Positions 8,223 to 16,246 are shown, numbered from the stretch's first letter. The stretch is DNA of 52,386 nt from Neobittarella massiliensis (ex Bilen et al. 2018) (GCF_900289145.1 NZ_OKQO01000012.1:1-52386); one strand, 5' to 3'. Made by a program: numbers and translations. Notes: generated by a model from the sequence alone, not told the origin.

Positions 8223-9188
8223 ATGAGAGAGACGATCAAAACGGCAGGTACCGTGGAACAGGCTATCCGGCTGGGCTGTGAGGAGCTGGGCCTGGAAAAG
8301 GACGAGGTGCTCATCGAGGTGCTGGAGATGCCCCAAAAGCGGCTGTTTGGCCTGCTGGGCAGCACGCCGGCCAAGGTGCGGGTGTACATAGAGGAGCCCG
8401 GCGACGGACAACCCGCCCCGGCGCCAGCTGCGGCGAGCGCGCCGGCAGCTAAGGAGCAGAGCGCCCCGACAGCGGCCGGCGAGCAGGAGCAGCCGGCCCC
8501 GGAGCGCGACCCGGCCGAGGTGGAAGCGAACCGACAGCACAAAGCCCAGATCGCCTGCGATTACATTGCCCGGCTGCTGGAGAAGATGCAGATCGAGGAC
8601 GTGAGCATCGAGCAGCAGCTCTGTGACAGCAACCTGACGCTCAACTTGAAAGGCGGCTCGGTGGGCATGCTCATCGGGCGGCGCGGCGAGACGCTGGACG
8701 CCATCCAGTACCTGACCGGGCTGTGCTGCAACAAAGGCGGCGGCGACTACCTGAAGGTGACGGTGGACAGCGGCGACTACCGCGAGAAGCGCCGCCAGAC
8801 GCTGGAGGCGCTGGCTAAGAAGATCGCTGCCAGCGCAGTGAAGAGCGGGCGCTCGACGACGCTGGAGCCCATGAACCCCTATGAGCGGCGGATCATCCAC
8901 TCGGCGGTGCAGACGGTAGAGGGGGCCACCTCGCGCTCGGTGGGGGAGGACCCCTACCGCAAGGTGGTCATCAGCTCGCAGAACCCGAGAAAGCCGGACC
9001 GCCCGGAGCGGCGCGATCGCCGCAGCGGCGGCCGCGGGAGAGGGCCCAGACCGCCCCGCCGCGAGTTCAGCTCCCGCGATCACGTATTGCCCCAGGATAG
9101 CGGCCAAAAGCCGGTGACGGCGGCGCCCAAGTCGGATCTGGACGACGCGGACATCGACCTGCCGCTGTACGGCAAGATCGACCTGTAA
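8223..9188 (+). CDS. jag: RNA-binding cell elongation regulator Jag/EloR (KhpB)
   Basis: A 321-residue Jag protein, an RNA-binding regulator that with KhpA influences cell elongation in Gram-positive bacteria. Domains in order: Jag_N (residues 1-58, begins METIKTAG-like with MPQKRLFGLLG), an Ala/Pro/Glu-rich linker (about 60-105), a KH domain with the GxxG loop as LIGRRGETLDAIQYL, and an R3H domain with MNPYERRIIHSAVQ. An Arg-rich extension follows (RRDRRSGGRGRG), which could add nonspecific RNA affinity. The start has GGGGGAGAAGATC upstream. It follows yidC in the conserved order. Confidence 0.95.
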   Translation: MRETIKTAGTVEQAIRLGCEELGLEKDEVLIEVLEMPQKRLFGLLGSTPAKVRVYIEEPGDGQPAPAPAAASAPAAKEQSAPTAAGEQEQPAPERDPAEVEANRQHKAQIACDYIARLLEKMQIEDVSIEQQLCDSNLTLNLKGGSVGMLIGRRGETLDAIQYLTGLCCNKGGGDYLKVTVDSGDYREKRRQTLEALAKKIAASAVKSGRSTTLEPMNPYERRIIHSAVQTVEGATSRSVGEDPYRKVVISSQNPRKPDRPERRDRRSGGRGRGPRPPRREFSSRDHVLPQDSGQKPVTAAPKSDLDDADIDLPLYGKIDL

Positions 9189-9252
9189 AACTGGGCGGCC
9201 GGCGGGCGCCGGCAGAGCTGTAGACCGGCTCGCATCACGTTACAAAACAAGT

Positions 9253-9287
9253 GGGAGCAGACAGCTTGGTGTCTGCTCCCTACTTTT
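9253..9287 (+). terminator. Terminator between jag and mnmE
   Basis: GGGAGCAGACA (9253-9263) pairs with TGTCTGCTCCC (9270-9280), six-base loop, then TACTTTTT. It probably ends the rpmH-jag transcript. Confidence 0.9.
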
Positions 9288-9336
9288 TGCCAGGAGATAC
9301 CGGCGCGCGGCAGCGCGCAAAGAGGAGGGAGTACCT

Positions 9337-10701
9337 ATGGATACGACCATTGCAGCCATCGCCACCCCGCTGGCGATGGGCGGTGTGGGGATGATACGCA
9401 TTTCCGGCCCCGAGAGCTATGAGATCGCCGGCAAGGTGTTTAGCCCGGTATCGGGCAAAGATGTGCGGCAGCAGAAGGGTTATACCGCCCTGTTTGGGCA
9501 CATTCATGATCGGGGGCGGACCGTCGACGAGGCGGTGGCGCTGTTTTTTCGCGCCCCGCACAGCTATACCGGTGAAGACGTGGTGGAGCTGAGCTGCCAC
9601 GGCGGCGTGGCGGTGCTGCGAGAGGTGCTGCGCTGCGTGCTGGACGCCGGGGCGGTGATGGCCGGGCCGGGCGAATTTTCGAAGCGGGCGGTGCTGGGGG
9701 GCAAGATGACCCTGACTCAGGCCGAAGGGGTGATGGAACTCATATCGGCCAAGACCAGACAGGGGGCGGCGGCGGCGCTATCGGCCATGGACGGGCGGCT
9801 GTACCGCACCACCAGCGCCATTAAGCAGTCGCTTTTGGAGGTGGCGGCGCAGATGGCCGCCTATGTGGATTACCCCGACGAGGACATCCCCGACCTGGAG
9901 GGACAGGTGCTGGGAAAGACGCTGGCGCTGGCGGAGGACAGGCTGGCGGCGCTGCTGGATAGCTTTGATACCGGCAAGATGCTGCAGCAGGGTATAGAGA
10001 CGGCCATTGTGGGGCGGCCCAACGTGGGCAAATCGACGCTGATGAACCTGCTGGCGGGCTGTGACAAGAGCATCGTTACCCAGATACCGGGCACCACCCG
10101 CGACGTGGTGGAGGAAGTGGTGGAGCTGGGCGAGGTGGTGCTGCGGCTGGCCGACACCGCCGGACTGCGCGAGACCGACGACCCGGTGGAGCGCATCGGG
10201 GTGGAGCGCTCGGTGCAGAAGCTGGACCGAGCGGCGCTCATTTTGGCGCTGTTTGACTACTCGACCCCACTGGCCGGCGAGGACTGGGAGCTGCTGGAAA
10301 AGATAGCCGGCCGGCCGGCCGTAGTGGTGGTGAACAAGACCGACCTGCCCTGTGCCATCGATCTGGATGAACTGCGCGAAAAAGTGCCCCAGGTGGTGCT
10401 GATGCAGGCCAGCAGCGGCCAGGGGCTGGAGGAGCTGCAGCAGGCCATCTACACGGCTACTGCGCTGGGACATTTGGATATGGACAGCGGGGTGCTGGTG
10501 GGCGAGCGCCAGCGGCAGAGCGCCGTGCAGGCGCTGGCGGCGGTGCGCGGAGCACGACAGGCCCTGCAGATGGGCATGACCTATGATGCGGTGGCGGTGG
10601 ATATCGATGCGGCGGTAGAGGCGCTGTCGGAGCTGACCGGCGAGAGCGCCAGCCAGCAGGTGATCGACACGGTGTTTGCCAACTTCTGTGTGGGCAAATA
10701 G
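9337..10701 (+). CDS. mnmE: tRNA modification GTPase MnmE
   Basis: GTPase that with MnmG adds the carboxymethylaminomethyl group to the wobble uridine of certain tRNAs. The 454 residues contain the N-terminal tetrahydrofolate-binding domain (TIAAIATPLAMGGVGMIRISG), a helical domain, and an inserted G domain with P-loop GRPNVGKST (about 226-234), DTAGLRETDD and NKTD. The protein ends with the CVGK form of the conserved C-terminal CIGK motif, whose cysteine is needed for activity. Start ATG follows AGAGGAGGGAG. It is immediately followed by mnmG. Confidence 0.98.
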   Translation: MDTTIAAIATPLAMGGVGMIRISGPESYEIAGKVFSPVSGKDVRQQKGYTALFGHIHDRGRTVDEAVALFFRAPHSYTGEDVVELSCHGGVAVLREVLRCVLDAGAVMAGPGEFSKRAVLGGKMTLTQAEGVMELISAKTRQGAAAALSAMDGRLYRTTSAIKQSLLEVAAQMAAYVDYPDEDIPDLEGQVLGKTLALAEDRLAALLDSFDTGKMLQQGIETAIVGRPNVGKSTLMNLLAGCDKSIVTQIPGTTRDVVEEVVELGEVVLRLADTAGLRETDDPVERIGVERSVQKLDRAALILALFDYSTPLAGEDWELLEKIAGRPAVVVVNKTDLPCAIDLDELREKVPQVVLMQASSGQGLEELQQAIYTATALGHLDMDSGVLVGERQRQSAVQALAAVRGARQALQMGMTYDAVAVDIDAAVEALSELTGESASQQVIDTVFANFCVGK

Positions 10702-10738
10702 AGGATATATACAGTTACAGCGCGAGACGGAGGCAGTT

Positions 10739-12622
10739 ATGGAGACACTACACATGGGCGATTACGACGTGGCGGTCATTGGGGCCGGGCACGCCGGAGT
10801 GGAGGCGGCGCTGGCCGCGGCCCGACTGGGCTGCAGTACGGTGCTGTTTACCATATCGCTGGACTTTATTGCCAACATGCCCTGTAACCCCTCGATCGGG
10901 GGGACGGCCAAGGGCCACCTGGTGCGGGAGATCGACGCGCTGGGGGGGCAGATGGGGCTGGCCGCCGACGCCACCTTTTTGCAGAGCCGCATGCTCAACC
11001 GCGGCAAAGGACCTGCGGTGCACAGCCTGCGGGTGCAGTCGGACCGGGTGGCCTACCACACCTATATGAAACAGGTGGTGGAGAGCCAGCCGGGGCTGGA
11101 GGTAAAGCAGGCGGAGATCGTGGATATCGTGGTGCAGGACCACCGGGTGACCGGGGTGGTGACCAAGTTGGGGGCGGTGTACGGCTGCAAGAAAGCGATC
11201 ATTGCCAGCGGCACCTTTTTAAACGCTGTGGTGTATGTGGGCGACAGCGCCTACCGCAGCGGCCCGGACGAGAGCCGCGGGGCGGATGAACTGTCGGCGG
11301 CGCTGGTGCGGGAGGGCCTTGTGCTGCGCCGCTTTAAGACCGGTACCCCGGCCCGGGTGCACCGCCGCAGCATTGACTTTTCGAAGCTGGAGCCCCAGGA
11401 TGGGGACGAGCAGGTGGTGCCGTTCTCGTTTGCCTGCCAGCGGCAGTTAAAAAACCAGGTGCGCTGTTATGTGGCCTACACCAACGAGCGCACCCACCAG
11501 CTCATACGCGAAAACATCCACCGCTCGCCGCTGTACGGCGGCAAGATCGAGGGCATTGGACCCCGCTACTGCCCCAGCATCGAGGACAAGGTGATGCGCT
11601 TTGCCGACAAGCCCCGGCACCAGATCTTTGTGGAGCCCTGTGGGCTATCTACCGACGAGTACTACTTGCAGGGGATGAGCTCCTCGCTGCCGGTGGATGT
11701 ACAGCTGCAGATGTACCGCACCATCGAGGGCTTTGAGCACATCGAGATCATGCGCCACGCCTACGCCATCGAGTACGACTGTGTGGACCCCACCCAACTG
11801 GACCCCACGCTGGCCTGCAAACAGATAGAGGGGCTGTACGGGGCCGGGCAATTCAACGGTTCCTCCGGCTATGAGGAGGCGGCGGCCCAGGGACTGGTGG
11901 CGGGCATAAATGCCGCCCTGACGGTAAAGGGAAAAGAGCCGCTGGTGCTGGACCGCTCCAGCTCGTATATCGGCACACTGATCGACGATCTGGTGACCAA
12001 AGGGGTGAGCGACCCCTACCGCATGATGACTTCGCGCAGCGAGTACCGGCTGATCTTGCGGCAGGACAACGCCGACAGCCGGTTGACCCCTATCGGCCAT
12101 GAGATCGGCCTTATATCGGAGGAGCGGTATGCGGCGCTGCGGGAGAAGGAGCGGATGATCGCCCAGGAGATCGCGCGGTTGGCGGCGGTATCGGTGGGGC
12201 CGACGTCGGCGGTGAACAGCCTGCTCGAAGAGCTGGGGACGGTGCCGCTGACCAGCGGGGCCAAACTGGCCGACCTGCTGCGGCGGCCCCAGGTGTGCTA
12301 CAATGCGCTGGCACCCATTGACCCCCAGCGCCCGCCGCTGCCGGCAGCGGTGCGCGAGCAGGTGGAGATAACGCTGAAGTACGAGGGGTATATACGGCGG
12401 CAGAAACAGCAGGTGGAGCAGATGCAAAAGCTGGAAAAAAAGTTGCTGCCACCAGATATAGATTACACGCAGATGGCCGGATTGCGGCTGGAGGCGCGGG
12501 AAAAGCTGCAGCGCATACGGCCGCTGAACGTTGGCCAGGCCTCCCGCATATCCGGTGTGTCGCCGGCCGATATATCGGTGCTGCTGATCTGGATGAGCCA
12601 GCGCGCACAAGGGGGGGAGTAG
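10739..12622 (+). CDS. mnmG: tRNA uridine-5-carboxymethylaminomethyl modification enzyme MnmG (GidA)
   Basis: FAD-dependent partner of MnmE in wobble-uridine modification; 627 residues, the usual size. The dinucleotide-binding motif GAGHAGVEAALAAA is at about residues 16-29, the family motif MPCNPSIGGTAKGHL follows, and the C-terminal helical domain that binds MnmE is present. The open frame extends upstream into mnmE, but the ATG at 10739 with GGAGG five bases before it is the clear start. It lies 37 bases after mnmE and one base before the rsmG start. Confidence 0.98.
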   Translation: METLHMGDYDVAVIGAGHAGVEAALAAARLGCSTVLFTISLDFIANMPCNPSIGGTAKGHLVREIDALGGQMGLAADATFLQSRMLNRGKGPAVHSLRVQSDRVAYHTYMKQVVESQPGLEVKQAEIVDIVVQDHRVTGVVTKLGAVYGCKKAIIASGTFLNAVVYVGDSAYRSGPDESRGADELSAALVREGLVLRRFKTGTPARVHRRSIDFSKLEPQDGDEQVVPFSFACQRQLKNQVRCYVAYTNERTHQLIRENIHRSPLYGGKIEGIGPRYCPSIEDKVMRFADKPRHQIFVEPCGLSTDEYYLQGMSSSLPVDVQLQMYRTIEGFEHIEIMRHAYAIEYDCVDPTQLDPTLACKQIEGLYGAGQFNGSSGYEEAAAQGLVAGINAALTVKGKEPLVLDRSSSYIGTLIDDLVTKGVSDPYRMMTSRSEYRLILRQDNADSRLTPIGHEIGLISEERYAALREKERMIAQEIARLAAVSVGPTSAVNSLLEELGTVPLTSGAKLADLLRRPQVCYNALAPIDPQRPPLPAAVREQVEITLKYEGYIRRQKQQVEQMQKLEKKLLPPDIDYTQMAGLRLEAREKLQRIRPLNVGQASRISGVSPADISVLLIWMSQRAQGGE

Positions 12623-12623
12623 G

Positions 12624-13334
12624 ATGATCGACACAGCGTATATGCACCGCATAGCGGCGGCAGAGGACATAGAGCTGAGCCCGGCCCAGCTGCAGCAGCT
12701 GGACACTTACGCGGCATTTTTAGTGGCGTATAACGAGAAGGTGAACCTGACGGCCATCACCGGCGCCGAGGAGATCGCCCAGCGGCACTTTTTGGACAGT
12801 TTGCTGTTTTGCAAACTGCTGCCGACCGGGACTGCACTGATCGATATCGGCACCGGGGCGGGATTTCCCGGCATGGTGGCAAAAATATTTGACCCCAGTT
12901 TGCAGCTGACGCTGCTGGACAGCCTGCAAAAGCGGCTGGTGTTTTTGCAGCAGCTGGCAGAAAAGCTGGGCTTTGGCGATGAGGTACAGCTGGTACACGC
13001 CCGTGCCGAGGAGGCGGGCCGCGACCGGATGTACCGGGAGCAGTACCCCTGCGCCACCGCCCGGGCGGTGGCCAACCTGGCGGTGCTGTGCGAGTACTGC
13101 CTGCCCTACGTGCAGGTGGGGGGGACCTTTTACGCCCTGAAGGGGCCCGACGGCGAGCAGGAGCTGGCCCAGGCGCAGAGGGCTATAACGCTGCTGGGCG
13201 GACAGGTGCAGGAGGTGCGGCACTGTGCGCTGCCCGACGACAGCCGCCGGACCATCATCGCGGTGAAAAAAATATCGCAAACCCCGACAAAATACCCGAG
13301 GAACGGGGGAAAAATCAAAAAATCCCCGCTGTAG
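12624..13334 (+). CDS. rsmG: 16S rRNA (guanine-527-N7)-methyltransferase RsmG (GidB)
   Basis: SAM-dependent methyltransferase for G527 of 16S rRNA; loss gives low-level streptomycin resistance in several bacteria. The 236 residues include NEKVNLTAIT near the N terminus, the SAM-binding motif DIGTGAGFPG, ARAVANLAVL and the usual basic tail that ends KYPRNGGKIKKSPL. The start directly follows the mnmG stop, so the mnmE-mnmG-rsmG genes form one unit. It is followed by a 352-base gap before noc. Confidence 0.96.
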   Translation: MIDTAYMHRIAAAEDIELSPAQLQQLDTYAAFLVAYNEKVNLTAITGAEEIAQRHFLDSLLFCKLLPTGTALIDIGTGAGFPGMVAKIFDPSLQLTLLDSLQKRLVFLQQLAEKLGFGDEVQLVHARAEEAGRDRMYREQYPCATARAVANLAVLCEYCLPYVQVGGTFYALKGPDGEQELAQAQRAITLLGGQVQEVRHCALPDDSRRTIIAVKKISQTPTKYPRNGGKIKKSPL

Positions 13335-13686
13335 CGGCGGAAGCTGATGACAAAATGGGGGAGCTGTTGTCGGTATTGGTAGATGGAAAATAATGGAAAT
13401 CTTATTTCCCGTGTGATACACTGAAACTACAGAAAAAAGCTGCATGAGCTTACACCTTTTGCCCGATGGCGACAAAAAGGTCACCGAGGTGGACAGGCCA
13501 AACATAGGCCAAACTCTGACCGGTCCAGCCCAAAATGCGGACAGAATAGGCCAGAGTAGGCTAAATATGGTGCAGCAGCAGGAAAAAGAGACAGTAGAGC
13601 AGTAAACACGGCTGGTAAAAGGCGAATTTCCCCGGGAAAAGGGGAGAGGCTGCAGCTGTTGAGAGAGCACACGGAGGGAAGTACAG
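13335..13686. other. rsmG-noc intergenic region with phased repeats and Noc-site-like palindrome
   Basis: No gene. A helically phased set of ten-base repeats lies at 13494-13566. A palindrome-like ATTTCCCCGGGAAAA (13626-13640) resembles the B. subtilis Noc site ATTTCCCGGGAAAT but has one extra C, and a second partial match ATTTCCCGTGTGAT lies at 13404-13417. I could not find a convincing sigma-A promoter. Confidence 0.5.
13494..13566 (+). repeat. Helically phased TAGGCCAAAC-like repeats upstream of noc
   Basis: Copies begin at 13494 (CAGGCCAAAC), 13505 (TAGGCCAAAC), 13526 (CAGCCCAAAA, degenerate), 13547 (TAGGCCAGAG) and 13557 (TAGGCTAAAT). The steps of 11, 21, 21 and 10 bases keep all copies on one face of the helix, as expected for an array of protein-binding sites. 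Confidence 0.5.
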
Positions 13687-14484
13687 ATGTCTATGGTTTT
13701 TAGCCGCAAAAAAGTGGTGGGCAAGGTAGTATCGCTGCCGGTATCGCAGATCCGGCCCAATCCGGCCCAACCCAGGCTGCGCTTTGACGCCTATGAGCTG
13801 ATCAGCTTGGCCGAGAGCATTCGCCAAAATGGGCTGTTGCAGCCCATTACCGTGCGGGAGGTGGGCGACGGCTACGAGCTGATATCGGGTGAGCGGCGGC
13901 TGCGGGCTACCAAACTGGCCAAGCTGCGGCAGATAAACTGCATCATCGTGGATACTGACGAGCAGCAGTCGGCTGTTTTTGCCCTGCTGGAGAATATTCA
14001 GCGGCAGGATCTGGATTATTTTGAGCAGGCCCGGGGCATTAAAAAGCTGATCGAGTGCTGGGGCATTACCCAGGAGCAGGCGGCGGCCCGGCTGGGTATG
14101 GCCCAATCGACGCTGGCCAACAAGCTGCGGCTGTTAGGGCTGGAAGAGGACCTGCAGAAATATGTGGTGGAACAAAAATTATCGGAGCGGCATGCCCGGG
14201 CACTGCTGACAGTGGACCGCGCCCACCGCATGGAGGTGGCACAGACGGTGTGTGCCCGGCACCTGAACGTGGTGCAGACCGAGGAGTATATTGAGAAGAT
14301 GGAGATGGCCGCAAAGAAGCCCCAGCGGCGCAACCTGTTTATTGTGAAGGATGTGCGCATCTTTTTGAATACCGTGGGTAAGGCGATCGATATGATGAAG
14401 CAGGCGGGGGTAGACGCGGTGGCCAATACCACCCAGTGCGGCGACTACATCGAGTACAACATTCGCATACCGCTGGCCAAGTAG
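13687..14484 (+). CDS. noc: Nucleoid occlusion protein Noc (ParB family)
   Basis: ParB-family DNA-binding protein of 265 residues. In Bacillus, Noc binds its own sites, spreads as a CTP-dependent clamp and blocks division over the nucleoid. The N-terminal CTP-binding region has IRPNPAQPR and GERRLRA, the middle has the helix-turn-helix (TQEQAAARLGMAQSTLANKLRLL), and the C-terminal part has IFLNTVGKAID, which resembles Noc rather than Spo0J. The position after rsmG and before parA-parB matches rsmG-noc-soj-spo0J of Bacillus. No obvious N-terminal amphipathic membrane helix beyond FSRKKVVGKVV is seen. Function as nucleoid occlusion is inferred. Confidence 0.9.
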   Translation: MSMVFSRKKVVGKVVSLPVSQIRPNPAQPRLRFDAYELISLAESIRQNGLLQPITVREVGDGYELISGERRLRATKLAKLRQINCIIVDTDEQQSAVFALLENIQRQDLDYFEQARGIKKLIECWGITQEQAAARLGMAQSTLANKLRLLGLEEDLQKYVVEQKLSERHARALLTVDRAHRMEVAQTVCARHLNVVQTEEYIEKMEMAAKKPQRRNLFIVKDVRIFLNTVGKAIDMMKQAGVDAVANTTQCGDYIEYNIRIPLAK

Positions 14485-14518
14485 ATGGCAGTTTTGCCGC
14501 GATGAAGATCGTGATGAG

Positions 14519-14545
14519 GAGCAGCCCGTCGGCTGCTCTTTTTTT
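14519..14545 (+). terminator. Terminator after noc
   Basis: GAGCAGCC (14519-14526), loop CGTC, GGCTGCTC (14531-14538), then a T-run to 14545. Strong intrinsic terminator. Confidence 0.93.
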
Positions 14546-14625
14546 GCGGGTAAATAGGTACGGCGGGGAGAAACTGGTTTTTACAGGTAAAGAGGGGAGA
14601 CAGTAGCACACAGAGTGGGCAATGC

Positions 14626-14655
14626 TTGACAGTGCCGACCGGCGAGTGCTATGCT
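14626..14655 (+). promoter_or_regulatory. Promoter of the CD3324 gene leader
   Basis: TTGACA (14626-14631), 18-base spacer, TATGCT (14650-14655). Transcription would start near 14662, giving a leader of about 290 bases before the CD3324 coding region. Confidence 0.7.
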
Positions 14656-14661
14656 AAAAAC

Positions 14662-14950
14662 GCTTATGCATCGCGTGCCGTGTACTGAGTATTGGATACT
14701 GGATACTGGATTCCAGTGGTACGCCAATAGCCCTCTATACCTGTGTTTGGGGACTGCTGATGCGGTACAGAGATGGATAGCAATCTACACACAAAGGAGC
14801 AGACTTGATATGACTGGACCAAAGACAACTGCCGCGTAGCAGGGGCAGAATAGAGAAAACTACAAAGATACAGGAACCCGCACAGCGGCGGGAGGCCCCT
14901 GCTCGCTCTCTATAACCTGAAGACCAAGTTACCGAGCGAGGAGAGCAGGC
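14662..14950 (+). promoter_or_regulatory. Structured 5' leader with attenuator-like alternative helices
   Basis: The leader holds a nested hairpin (TATTGG 14690-14695 with CCAATA 14724-14729; ACTGGA/TCCAGT inside) and a possible nine-codon ORF. Its arm AGCAGGGGC (14838-14846) can pair perfectly with GCCCCTGCT (14895-14903). The same second arm, as CTCGCTC (14902-14908), can instead pair with GAGCGAG (14934-14940), and CCTGCTC (14898-14904) with GAGCAGG (14943-14949). These last pairings take in the Shine-Dalgarno region GAGGAG and abut the ATG at 14951. The two states exclude each other. Not a riboswitch class that I recognise. Confidence 0.5.
14810..14839 (+). CDS. Putative nine-residue leader peptide
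   Basis: ATG at 14810 with AAAGGAG ten bases upstream opens a frame MTGPKTTAA ending at TAG (14837-14839). The stop codon overlaps the first arm of the antisequestering helix (14838-14846), so translation of this peptide could control folding of the leader. That placement, more than the short frame itself, argues for it being real. The sequence has no run of one amino acid that would point to amino-acid sensing; the spacing to the Shine-Dalgarno is slightly long. Confidence 0.35.
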   Translation: MTGPKTTAA

Positions 14951-15238
14951 ATGAGTTACATAAAAGCGGCGCAGATACTGCCCGAGGACCTGTTGCGACA
15001 GGTACAAGACTATGTGGACGGCGCCTATATCTACATCCCCCGAGTGGCGCAGAACCGAGGCAGCTGGGGGAGCAATACGACTTTGCGAGACGAGCTGGCT
15101 CGCCGGGATGCCGCCATCTACCGCGAGCACCAGAGCGGCTGCCCAACCCGGGCGCTGGCGAAGAAGTACTTTTTGTCGGAGAAATCTATTCAGCGCATTT
15201 TGCGCAGTCAGCGGCAGCAAAAGCAGGTAGAAGAGTAA
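14951..15238 (+). CDS. CD3324 family protein (Mor-like helix-turn-helix)
   Basis: A 95-residue protein of the family named after Clostridioides difficile CD3324, common in Clostridia. It begins MSYIKAAQILPEDLLRQVQ, has the family segment DGAYIYIPR, then a C-terminal helix-turn-helix (RALAKKYFLSEKSIQRILR) that resembles the Mor/C activator fold. DNA binding is therefore likely, but no target or function is known. It is a single-gene unit between the noc terminator and its own terminator, with an unusually long structured leader, which suggests tight post-transcriptional control. Confidence 0.85.
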   Translation: MSYIKAAQILPEDLLRQVQDYVDGAYIYIPRVAQNRGSWGSNTTLRDELARRDAAIYREHQSGCPTRALAKKYFLSEKSIQRILRSQRQQKQVEE

Positions 15239-15257
15239 AAGTAGAAGAAGATGGATG

Positions 15258-15300
15258 ATGCGCCGGTACGGAGAAGATCTGTGCCGGCGCATGTTTTTTT
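15258..15300 (+). terminator. Terminator after CD3324 gene
   Basis: ATGCGCCGGTAC (15258-15269) pairs with GTGCCGGCGCAT (15281-15292; one G-T pair), followed by GTTTTTTT. Confidence 0.92.
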
Positions 15301-15461
15301 GCGAAAAAACCGTGCGGGTCAGCAGGACCCCTGACTGTGGTATGCTATATGCTAAAGAACAAAATAGAAATTGGAGGAAATAAGATCTTGTATATTACTG
15401 CTTTTTATCTGCCGCCATTTTGCGATCTTCTCTTAAACAAAGTTTGGAGAAGGGAAGAGCT

Positions 15462-16023
15462 ATGGAACATATCGATTGGGAGGTACAGTACCTCTCGCTG
15501 CCGGCGATACGGCGACACTGCCAAAAATGCGGCGGCCCCAGCCGCTTTGTGTGCAGCGGCAACTTTCGGGTAAATGCCCAGCGCAAGAGTTTAGATATTT
15601 GGCTGATCTACCGCTGTGCCTGCTGCCACACCACCTATAATATGGATGTGTACAGCCGGGTGGGGCCGGACAGCATACCGCCGTCAGAGCTGGCCCGCTT
15701 TTTGCAAAATGATGAGCAGCTGGCCTGGCAATATGCCACTGACAATAGCGTGTTGCAGAAAAATGGAGTGGTGTTGGACACGGTGGATTACCAGATACAG
15801 GGGTTGCTGCCCACTCCCCAGATGGGAAAAATACAGCCGCTATGCGTTGCCGGTGCGAGTGGGAACAGTGCTGAGAAAAAAGATGGAGTTTTCGGCCGGT
15901 GAACTGAAGATACTGGTAGAGAGCGGCCGTATTTGGATGGACGGAAGTGACCGGCGCTGGATACGGCGCAAATTGTTTCACGGGTGTACACTGTATATGC
16001 AGTTGCCGCTAAAAGAGTACTAA
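15462..16023 (+). pseudogene. DUF1062 protein gene split by a +1 frameshift
   Basis: The first frame (from ATG 15462) starts MEHIDWEVQYLSLP and has two CxxC pairs (C20/C23 and C52/C55) that look like a zinc ribbon, with RVNAQRKSLDIWLIYRC as in DUF1062 proteins. After about residue 119 that frame loses family character and stops at 15902. The expected continuation (WEKYSRYALPV, then an S4-like LKILVESGRI) lies in the +1 frame and runs to the TAA at 16021-16023. The two frames join around CCC-C at 15816-15819, where one base too many is present. It may be a true pseudogene, a sequencing error, or slippage at CCC-C. Function of DUF1062 is unknown. Confidence 0.75.
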
Positions 16024-16030
16024 AAGTGGG

Positions 16031-16062
16031 AGCGGTGAGCGATCATCGCTCTCGCTTTTTTT
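16031..16062 (+). terminator. Terminator after the DUF1062 gene
   Basis: GAGCGAT (16037-16043) with ATCGCTC (16045-16051), extended by AGCG/CGCT across a small bulge, then a run of seven T. Confidence 0.85.
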
Positions 16063-16072
16063 AATATTTGAA

Positions 16073-16088
16073 TGTTCCACGTGGAACA
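16073..16088. promoter_or_regulatory. parS site 1
   Basis: TGTTCCACGTGGAACA, a perfect 16-base palindrome matching the parS consensus TGTTNCACGTGNAACA. ParB nucleation site for origin segregation, upstream of parA. Confidence 0.95.
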
Positions 16089-16110
16089 AATAGACGGGGG
16101 AGGGGGGAAA

Positions 16111-16126
16111 TGTTTCACGTGGAACA
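16111..16126. promoter_or_regulatory. parS site 2
   Basis: TGTTTCACGTGGAACA, one base away from perfect symmetry and a good parS match, 22 bases after site 1. Confidence 0.95.
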
Positions 16127-16187
16127 CTGGCAACAATGATATAGCCAGCATATGGAAACAATAAGTTTACTAGTGAGCGCCTTTTTT

Positions 16188-16210
16188 TTGACGCAGCCCT
16201 GTGCTATAAT
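16188..16210 (+). promoter_or_regulatory. Possible parA promoter with extended -10
   Basis: TGCTATAAT (-10 at 16205-16210) has the TG extension and consensus hexamer. The nearby TTGACG (16188-16193) is only 11 bases away, too close for a normal -35, so the promoter probably relies on the extended -10. It lies downstream of both parS sites. Confidence 0.5.
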
Positions 16211-16246
16211 GGCAATACAAACTACAGAAGCGGGGGAGAGGTAAGA

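Noticed and set aside
6981-9107. Open frame of about 700 codons on the minus strand
   Set aside because: It lies wholly antisense to yidD, yidC and jag, which are unmistakable; it is His/Gln/Arg-rich shadow sequence from GC-rich codons.
9778-10755. 325-codon minus-strand frame opposite mnmE
   Set aside because: mnmE on the plus strand is certain and this frame has no recognisable features.
15337-15461. Short frame before the DUF1062 gene with GGAGG upstream
   Set aside because: It runs out of frame into the DUF1062 gene without domain content; the ribosome site may simply be chance.
15972-15992. TGTTTCACGGGTGTACA as a third parS
   Set aside because: Only one half matches and it lies inside the DUF1062 coding sequence.
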